Under the pieces are notes generated by a model that saw nothing but the letters and a program-made list of their open reading frames with translations, was not told where the DNA came from and did no database searches. From the NCBI GenBank assembly GCA_024408855.1, contig JAKSUQ010000010.1, forward strand, positions 1 through 63,719: 63,719 nucleotides of DNA, given 5' to 3'. Each line of letters opens with the position of its first letter. The first letter of the stretch is position 1. This document shows positions 58,422 through 63,719 of this stretch, in pieces. Made by a program: the position numbers and the translations under genes. This stretch comes from a bacterium. GTDB lineage: Bacteria > Cyanobacteriota > Vampirovibrionia > Gastranaerophilales > Gastranaerophilaceae.

Positions 58422-59726
58422 GTGCCAAAAATATATTTTGTAGATGTAACAAACAGAGATGGAGTGCAAACTTCAAGATTAGGACTTGCAAAACTCCAAA
58501 AGACTATTATTAATTTGATGCTTGATGATATGGGAATTACTCAATCAGAATTTGGGTTTCCAACAACTATGCATGAACTGAATTATCTTAATGCAAATTT
58601 GGAATTGGTTAAACGTGGCGTTATTACAAAAACAAAACTCTCGGGTTGGATGCGTGCAATTGCATCTGATGTTGAACAGTCATTTAATAATTGTCCGTTG
58701 TTGGAAAATTGTAATCTTTCTCAATCTACATCAGAACAAATGATTTACGGCAAATATCTTGGTAAGAAAAATCAAAATGATATTTTGAAAATGACTTGTG
58801 AGGCAGTTGAATGTGCGGTTTCAAAAGGTGCCAAAATAATTGGTGTTAATGCGGAAGATGCTTCAAGGAGTGATTTATCATTTTTAATAAAATTGGCAAC
58901 TGAAGCCAAGAAAGCAGGTGCATATCGCTTTCGCTATTGCGATACATTAGGATATGAAGATCCGCATACGACTTATCGAAGAATATATGAATTGGCAAAG
59001 GCTACACAAATGCCTATTGAATTACATTTTCATAACGATTTGGGAATGGCTGTTGCATCATCTGTGGAGGGGGCAATGGCAGCAATTGATGCAGGAGTTG
59101 ATGCATACATAAATACAGCAATTAACGGTATGGGTGAAAGGGCAGGTAATGCGGATTTAGTTTCGTGTCTTTTAGCTTGTTTAAAATCAGCCGGTTTTAA
59201 AAATAAATATGTTGTTGATGAAAATATTGATTTATCAAAGGCTTGGAAACTTGCAAAATACACTGCGTATGCTTTTGGATTACCTATTCCTATGAACCAG
59301 CCTGCGGTTGGTGATAATGCCTTTGCTCATGAATCCGGTATTCATGCTGACGGTGCTTTGAAAGACAGAAGAAATTATGAGTTGTATGATTTTGAAGAAT
59401 TAGGCAGGGGTGAACCGGAGATAATTGAGACCGGCAGAATGATTACAACAGGTGAATATGGCGGCATTAAAGGGTTTAGAAATGTTTACAATAAACTCGA
59501 AATCGAATTTAAAGACGAAAATGAGGCGAGAAATATTCTTGAACTTGCTCGTTATGCGAACGTACATACCCAAAAGCCTTTGACTGAAAGTGAATTGAAA
59601 TTCATTTATCACTATCCGGATATAGCTGCAAAGATTATGACAGTATCACCGTTCTATAATCCCGAAGGTGAATTACAGAAGAGGTTAAGCGAGGGTAATC
59701 TTGTAATGCCTAATACGATTATATAA
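58422..59726 (+). CDS. LeuA/homocitrate-synthase-family enzyme (HMG-CoA lyase-like aldolase)
   Basis: A Claisen-type condensing enzyme. The 434 residues begin at GTG 58422. Catalytic Arg12-Asp13 lie in VTNRDGVQTS. The metal site is in ELHFHNDLGMAVASS and NGMGERAGNADLV, and FAHESGIHADG supplies the catalytic His/Glu, all typical of isopropylmalate/homocitrate synthases. The last ~70 residues are too short for the LeuA feedback domain, so it looks like NifV, homocitrate synthase or the short LeuA forms. Substrate cannot be decided from sequence. No leuB/C/D or lysine-pathway gene is nearby. GTG start; weak AAGG upstream. Confidence 0.82.
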   Translation: MPKIYFVDVTNRDGVQTSRLGLAKLQKTIINLMLDDMGITQSEFGFPTTMHELNYLNANLELVKRGVITKTKLSGWMRAIASDVEQSFNNCPLLENCNLSQSTSEQMIYGKYLGKKNQNDILKMTCEAVECAVSKGAKIIGVNAEDASRSDLSFLIKLATEAKKAGAYRFRYCDTLGYEDPHTTYRRIYELAKATQMPIELHFHNDLGMAVASSVEGAMAAIDAGVDAYINTAINGMGERAGNADLVSCLLACLKSAGFKNKYVVDENIDLSKAWKLAKYTAYAFGLPIPMNQPAVGDNAFAHESGIHADGALKDRRNYELYDFEELGRGEPEIIETGRMITTGEYGGIKGFRNVYNKLEIEFKDENEARNILELARYANVHTQKPLTESELKFIYHYPDIAAKIMTVSPFYNPEGELQKRLSEGNLVMPNTII

Positions 59727-59745
59727 TAATAGCTGATAATAGATT

Positions 59746-59904
59746 ATGGGACAAAATTGCAAAGATTTTTCGTATAGGAAAATTTGTTTGGAAGCAGATT
59801 TTGGCAGACAAAACTGTCGATGTTCTGTGTTTGGGCATTGGATAGGTCTTTATAAGGACTCTGATATGTGGAGTTTGTTTCTAAATAATTTGCCAAAATA
59901 TTAA
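59746..59904 (+). CDS. Possible 52-residue Cys-containing small ORF
   Basis: ATG 59746 to TAA 59904. The product begins MGQNCKDFSYRKICLEADFG and goes on with QNCRCSVFGHWIGLYKD; Cys at 5, 14, 23 and 25. Amino-acid composition looks protein-like, but there is no ribosome binding site and no known family. The ~290-base stretch between 59727 and 60018 holds nothing else I can support. Confidence 0.3.
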   Translation: MGQNCKDFSYRKICLEADFGRQNCRCSVFGHWIGLYKDSDMWSLFLNNLPKY

Positions 59905-60018
59905 AAGGACTAAATAAATGTAAATATTTGTAATGACATACTGTATTATCTATCGTTTGTGTTATAGGATGGGTATATCATTATGTATTACATGAAATAT
60001 GTGTGTGAGGAGGTATTT

Positions 60019-61737
60019 ATGCACGTAAGTCCTATTAGCAATATTGGTTTAATGTCAATTAAGAGTCGTGGTATTGTAAGAAATGAAGAAACTACAACAG
60101 AAAATCCTATTAATGAAAGTTCTGTTTCAAAAAATGTTAGTTTTGGTGAATATCCAATGTTTGGCGTGCTTCATAAAATGAATATGAACGTAACTCCGGA
60201 AATTGCCGAAAAAATAGGTAAAAGTCTTTCAAGTTCAACTTCAGGACACAGAGGAAAGTATGGAAGCGATATATTTAATTCTGATATAGTGCAACTTATA
60301 ACTGTCGGAGTTGCTAAGAAAGCTAATGAAAATAATAGAGGTAACGGTCCTTGGGTTATTATAGGCGGTGATACAAGACAGGCTTCAAGAGAGTCTTTAC
60401 CATTGATAAAAGACGTACTTAACAGACGTAATGTTAATGTTTACGAAATTGAAAATCCGGTTCCGACTCCTTTGTTAGCTTATGCGGCTAAATTTTTGAA
60501 TGTAGATCTGGGTGTATTAATGACTGCAAGCCATAACCCATGGGAAGATGGCGGTTATAACCTTGTTACAAACGCAGGAGCTATTGCACCGGGTAATGTT
60601 ACAAAAGATGTTGCAAAATATATGGTGGAAACAGCTAAGTGTGCTAAACATTATGATCATTTACAACCAAACGCAAAAGTAGTAACGGTTGATCCATATA
60701 ACATGTATAGATGTTTTATAAATGATAACGGACTTATAAATTGGCGAAAAATTGAAAAATCCGGCTTGACGGCTTACTATGATGGACTTCAAGGTACGGG
60801 TGTTTATGTGTTGCCAAAATTATTAGACGATTATCATATAAGTTATACCAATGTTGTTTCTGGCGGACAAGAAGGACCTAATCCTACTGATGCAAACTTG
60901 TCTGTATTGAAATCTAAACTTGCAAGTGATACAAGTAAAGGTTTGAAAATAGGTGTTGCAAATGATGGTGATGCTGATAGATTTGGCATTGTTGACGAAA
61001 ATGGTAAATTCATTAATCCAAATGATGTTATCCTTTTAACAGCGTATCATTTAGCAAAGAACAAAGGACGTAGTGGTGCAGTCATTCGCTCACAAGCAAC
61101 ATCAATGCAATTAGACAGGTTCGCAGACATATACGGTCTCAGAAAATTTGAAACACCTGTTGGATTTAAATATATTGCTGAGGATATAGAAGCATTGAGA
61201 AAAAATGGAGAGGATGTTTTGGTAGCAGGAGAAGAATCCGGCGGATTGACTGTTAATGGACATATTCCTGAAAAAGACGGTATCTTGGCAGTTTTACTTA
61301 TGATGGATTTGGTAGCAACTGAAAATAAACCTATTTCACAAATTCTTAAAGAAGTAAAAGATTCTTTGGGTGTACATTTTAATATTAATAATTTTTCGCA
61401 AAAATTCGAACGCTCAGAAGCTGGCGAAGCTGCAAAAGATGCTGTTATGAATAAAGTTTCAGATTTTTATAACAAAGTTATGGAAGGTGAAGCGAATTTA
61501 GGCAACTATAAGGTAGATGCTATAAAAACAGCAGAAGTTCGCAAAAATATGGAAACATATCGTGAGGGTGGAGACGGATATAAGTTTATTCTTGAAGACG
61601 GTTCAACAGTTTTATTAAGAAAATCAGGAACGGAACCTCTAATAAAGTGTTATATCGAATCTACTGGAAAAAATGAGCAGGAAGCTGTTGATAAGAGCAA
61701 AGAATTAGAAGTAATTATGAGAGATTTTATGTCATAA
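60019..61737 (+). CDS. Phosphoglucomutase/phosphomannomutase with an N-terminal extension
   Basis: Interconverts hexose-1- and hexose-6-phosphates; feeds GlgC and wall-sugar synthesis. From ATG 60019 (AGGAGG six bases upstream) the product has 572 residues. The phospho-serine loop is MTASHNPWEDGG with Ser171. The metal loop is DGDADRFGIVDENG. The sugar-binding loop is GEESGGLTVNGH and the phosphate-binding loop is RKSGTEPLIKCYIE. The first ~55 residues (up to about the MFGVLHKMN segment) are not part of the family fold and contain MSIKSRG and NVSFGEY, short motifs seen in other proteins of the window. An in-frame ATG further upstream (59983) is unlikely. Substrate preference is not readable. 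Confidence 0.9.
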   Translation: MHVSPISNIGLMSIKSRGIVRNEETTTENPINESSVSKNVSFGEYPMFGVLHKMNMNVTPEIAEKIGKSLSSSTSGHRGKYGSDIFNSDIVQLITVGVAKKANENNRGNGPWVIIGGDTRQASRESLPLIKDVLNRRNVNVYEIENPVPTPLLAYAAKFLNVDLGVLMTASHNPWEDGGYNLVTNAGAIAPGNVTKDVAKYMVETAKCAKHYDHLQPNAKVVTVDPYNMYRCFINDNGLINWRKIEKSGLTAYYDGLQGTGVYVLPKLLDDYHISYTNVVSGGQEGPNPTDANLSVLKSKLASDTSKGLKIGVANDGDADRFGIVDENGKFINPNDVILLTAYHLAKNKGRSGAVIRSQATSMQLDRFADIYGLRKFETPVGFKYIAEDIEALRKNGEDVLVAGEESGGLTVNGHIPEKDGILAVLLMMDLVATENKPISQILKEVKDSLGVHFNINNFSQKFERSEAGEAAKDAVMNKVSDFYNKVMEGEANLGNYKVDAIKTAEVRKNMETYREGGDGYKFILEDGSTVLLRKSGTEPLIKCYIESTGKNEQEAVDKSKELEVIMRDFMS

Positions 61738-61759
61738 TCAAAATAAAATATGAATAATA

Positions 61760-61796
61760 AAAAGGTGTCCCAAAATCAATTAGGAACACCTTTTTT
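61760..61796. terminator. Bidirectional terminator after the phosphohexomutase
   Basis: AAAAGGTGTCC and GGAACACCTTTTTT form a stem with one bulged base over a 12-base loop. It is shared with the leftward small Cys gene. Confidence 0.75.
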
Positions 61797-61810
61797 ATTA
61801 TAATTAAAAT

Positions 61811-62017
61811 TTACCCTCTTGTAGTTGTATTTTCAAAAATTGTTCTCCCTTGACTTAATGCCAATAGTCTGAGCGAACATTCTCCGTTTACTTTATCAAA
61901 CACGCCTATTGAACAAAGTCTTGCCGCAACAAATTCATTCAAATCTTTAGGACTAACGTAGAGCGGGCAATTTTCGTTACATTCTCTTTGAGTGCCGAAA
62001 GGACAAGTTTTTGTCAT
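61811..62017 (-). CDS. Small Cys-containing protein
   Basis: The product has 68 residues. MTKTCPFGTQRECNENCPLY gives a C-x7-C-x3-C pattern (Cys5, Cys13, Cys17), with further Cys at 35 and 47, so metal or Fe-S binding is possible. No known family. GAGG lies nine bases before the ATG. The gene sits directly after the transketolase N-half (12 bases), where the C-half would be expected, so it is cotranscribed with it. Its function is not evident. Confidence 0.6.
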   Translation of the reverse strand: MTKTCPFGTQRECNENCPLYVSPKDLNEFVAARLCSIGVFDKVNGECSLRLLALSQGRTIFENTTTRG

Positions 62018-62028
62018 AAATTAATACC

Positions 62029-62856
62029 TCACTGTAATTCTTTTAAGGCTTGTGCCAGCTGGTCATCATTCGGTGCTTTCCCGTGCCAGCCTGCTTGATT
62101 TTCCATGAAAGAAATTCCCTTACCTTTAGTTGTATTTGCTACAATAGCAAAAGGTTTCTCTGATTTTTTAGCGATTTCTATTGTGTTATAAATTTCTTCA
62201 ATATTATGTCCGTCAATTTCAGCAACGTCCCATTCGAAACTTCTAATTTTATCAGCAACATTTCCTAATGCCATAACAGTTTCGGTTGAACCATCTATTT
62301 GAAGTTTGTTTCTGTCAATAATAGCTATTAGATTGTTTAAATTTCTGTGAGCTCCTTGCATAAAGGCTTCCCAACAAGAACCCTCTTGCAGTTCTCCATC
62401 ACCCATATACACAACTACGTTCGCAGGATTTTTATCTATTTTTAAACCGATTGCGATTCCGCAGCCTAAAGCAAGTCCTTGACCGAGCGAACCTGTTGAG
62501 GCCTCTATGCCGGGCAAATAACCGATAGTCGGGTGCCCTTGTAATCTGGAACGCAACTTCCTGAAGGTTGATAATTCTGCTTTATCAAACATTCCATGTT
62601 CTGCCAGTATTGAATATAGAAGCGGGGATGCATGACCTTTTGATAAAATAAATCTGTCCCGAGTCGCAAAATCGGGATTATCGGACCAATCCGCAGGAAT
62701 ATTTAAACATTTTTCATACAAAACGGTTAAGATATCAGCCCCGGAAAGAGAGCCTCCAGGATGACCGGACTTTGCATCATGAACTGTTTGGACAATATTA
62801 CGTCTTACATTCAGTGCATGGCTTTTTAAATCTTCAATGTCAGACTTTGTTAGCAT
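62029..62856 (-). CDS. Transketolase, N-terminal (thiamine-diphosphate) subunit
   Basis: Non-oxidative pentose-phosphate pathway. From ATG 62856 (GGAG ten bases upstream; a TTG three codons earlier is unlikely) the product has 275 residues, the length of the split N-half. The ThDP/Mg motif is VVYMGDGELQEGSCWEAFMQ with the Asn region NNLIAIIDRNKLQ. The N-terminal DAKSGHPGGSLSGADIL and the active-site SKGHASPLLYS follow the family. The C-terminal half (pyrimidine-binding subunit) is not in the window, although the pair is usually adjacent. The gene after it is a small Cys protein instead. A related function (e.g. DXS-like half) is less likely. Confidence 0.92.
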   Translation of the reverse strand: MLTKSDIEDLKSHALNVRRNIVQTVHDAKSGHPGGSLSGADILTVLYEKCLNIPADWSDNPDFATRDRFILSKGHASPLLYSILAEHGMFDKAELSTFRKLRSRLQGHPTIGYLPGIEASTGSLGQGLALGCGIAIGLKIDKNPANVVVYMGDGELQEGSCWEAFMQGAHRNLNNLIAIIDRNKLQIDGSTETVMALGNVADKIRSFEWDVAEIDGHNIEEIYNTIEIAKKSEKPFAIVANTTKGKGISFMENQAGWHGKAPNDDQLAQALKELQ

Positions 62857-62869
62857 ATAATACAATCTC

Positions 62870-63592
62870 CTATTTGCAACACATTCTATATAAAATTGAT
62901 TTTATTAAAAATAGCGGTAATGTTGGAAATATACGTTTGAATCGTTCAGGCTGAATAAGCGTTCGATATACCCATTCAGTGCCTGTTTTTCTGAATATTT
63001 TAGGTGCTCTTTTTACTGCTCCAGACCAAACATCAAGGCTACCACCAATACCAATCATTAATCCGTAATTTAATACGGATTTAGCTTTGCTTATAAATTG
63101 CTCTTGTTTTGGTGAACCTGTTGCAACAAGTATTAAACGTGGGTTAGTGTTTTTTATTTCGTTCAAAATAGTGCTGACATCAGTGAAGTAGCCGTTATGC
63201 GAATAAACAATATTAATATTCGGGTACTTAATCTTAATGTTTTCGACAGCTTTTTGAAGAACTTCTTCTTTTGCACCTATTATTGCAATAGGAATGTTAG
63301 ACTTCGCAGAATATTTTAATAATTCTTCAGCAAAGTCAACTCCCGGAATTCTTTCTACGTTAATTCCGTTAAGTTTTAATGCAATTTTAACACCAACTCC
63401 ATCCGGTACAACAAGCTCGGAAGAGTTAACGATATTGGCAAACTCTTTGTTTGAGGATGCATATTGAAACATTTCAGGATTGACTGTAACAACTTGAGAA
63501 ACTTTATCTTGATTAATAAGCTCTTTTGCAAATTCAAGGGCTTCCTGAAAATTATACGTATTTACTTTTAAACCCATTAACTCCACATTCAT
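62870..63592 (-). CDS. tagA: WecG/TagA/CpsF-family glycosyltransferase
   Basis: Adds an N-acetylmannosamine-type sugar to undecaprenyl-linked GlcNAc in wall-polymer or surface-glycan synthesis (GT26). The product has 240 residues. VVTVNPEMFQYASSNKEFAN, VVPDGVGVKIALKLNG and RLILVATGSPKQEQFI are the family signatures, with IGIGGSLDVWSGAVKRAPKI near the end. The C-terminal ~40 residues have a basic, amphipathic character like those used for membrane association. The start at 63592 has no Shine-Dalgarno; TATAAT lies only seven bases before it (leaderless?). A second ATG at 63577 has GGAG three bases upstream. uppS at 35.9 kb makes the lipid carrier. Confidence 0.92.
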   Translation of the reverse strand: MNVELMGLKVNTYNFQEALEFAKELINQDKVSQVVTVNPEMFQYASSNKEFANIVNSSELVVPDGVGVKIALKLNGINVERIPGVDFAEELLKYSAKSNIPIAIIGAKEEVLQKAVENIKIKYPNINIVYSHNGYFTDVSTILNEIKNTNPRLILVATGSPKQEQFISKAKSVLNYGLMIGIGGSLDVWSGAVKRAPKIFRKTGTEWVYRTLIQPERFKRIFPTLPLFLIKSILYRMCCK

Positions 63593-63598
63593 AACAAT

Positions 63599-63604
63599 AT
63601 TATA
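63599..63604 (-). promoter_or_regulatory. -10 element just upstream of the tagA start
   Basis: In the tagA direction the bases read CAAGTATAAT, with TATAAT ending seven bases before ATG 63592. An inverted copy, TCAAGTATAAT, faces the other way at 63690-63700, presumably for the gene that begins beyond the window end, where AGAAAGGA (63712-63719) looks like its ribosome binding site. Confidence 0.5.
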
Positions 63605-63719
63605 CTTGAAAAATATATGTAAGAGGATAATTTTTAAAAATTTTTTGATAAATTAAATTAATTCAAGAAGTAATCGCAACACTAACACCTCAAGTATAAT
63701 AAAACTAATACAGAAAGGA

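Noticed and set aside
1-63719. CRISPR arrays, insertion sequences, prophage genes, rRNA
   Set aside because: No regularly spaced direct repeats, transposase, integrase or phage structural proteins, and no rRNA-like stretches were found.

Overview
This 63.7 kb window looks like a chromosomal segment of a gut-type, non-photosynthetic relative of cyanobacteria (Gastranaerophilales, also called Candidatus Melainabacteria or Vampirovibrionia). That placement is an inference. It rests on the low GC content (about one third by eye), a response regulator whose linker and DNA-binding half read like cyanobacterial RpaA/RpaB, a cyanobacterial style of glycogen metabolism (GlgC plus a GH57/DUF3536 enzyme), an all-in-one NifU, type IV pilus PilT, and TonB-like and VirB10-like envelope proteins that imply two membranes. 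A 16S or marker-gene placement would settle it. No rRNA, tRNA, CRISPR array, transposase or prophage gene was seen.

Layout. 1-1.35 kb: an accessory locus with a GC-richer tandem-repeat protein, a pseudoknot-like inverted-repeat pair and a one-domain LuxR-type regulator. 1.8-4.1 kb: glgC and surE, converging on a perfect 15-bp terminator stem. 4.2-11.9 kb: an S10-type ribosomal protein operon (rpsJ-rplC-D-W-B-rpsS-rplV-rpsC-rplP-rpmC-rpsQ-rplN-X-E-rpsN). It ends at a strong terminator after rpsN, so the usual rpsH/rplF continuation is missing here, and many of its spacers hold perfect small hairpins. 11.9-16.6 kb: an accessory membrane protein, valS and a STAS protein. 16.6-20.2 kb: a compact leftward operon nifU-nifS-mscS-small membrane protein-rlmH. 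20.6-24.2 kb: miaB, a truncated ankyrin-gene remnant, gcvPB and a sigma-70-family factor. 24.3-28.0 kb: secreted OB-like protein, GH57/DUF3536 enzyme and ung. 28-34 kb: accessory proteins, a dihydrolipoamide-dehydrogenase-like enzyme, pepA and rubrerythrin. 34-39.2 kb: a catalytically dead-looking M16 protein, an M14 amidase, uppS, then leftward pilT-recO-GatD-like. 39.3-46 kb: a Cys/Ser/Gly-rich small protein, speD, a two-module M16 peptidase and secA. 46.2-53.6 kb: a coiled-coil protein and a six-gene operon of unknown envelope proteins. 53.7-63.7 kb: Bax-inhibitor-like protein, rmuC, RpaA-like regulator, alanine symporter, an accessory protein, a LeuA/homocitrate-synthase-like enzyme, a phosphohexomutase, a small Cys protein, a transketolase N-half and a TagA/WecG glycosyltransferase.

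How genes work together. glgC, the GH57 enzyme and the phosphohexomutase fit storage polysaccharide metabolism. uppS, the GatD-like protein, the M14 amidase and TagA fit cell-envelope and peptidoglycan metabolism. nifU and nifS supply iron-sulphur clusters, for example to miaB. secA, pilT and the 48.0-53.6 kb operon concern transport across or assembly in the envelope.

The best candidates for something undescribed are the 48.0-53.6 kb operon (VirB10-like, VWA, polytopic membrane and two TonB-like proteins), the GatD-like protein lacking both catalytic residues, the structured spacers inside the ribosomal operon, and the Cys-rich peptide gene at 39.3 kb.
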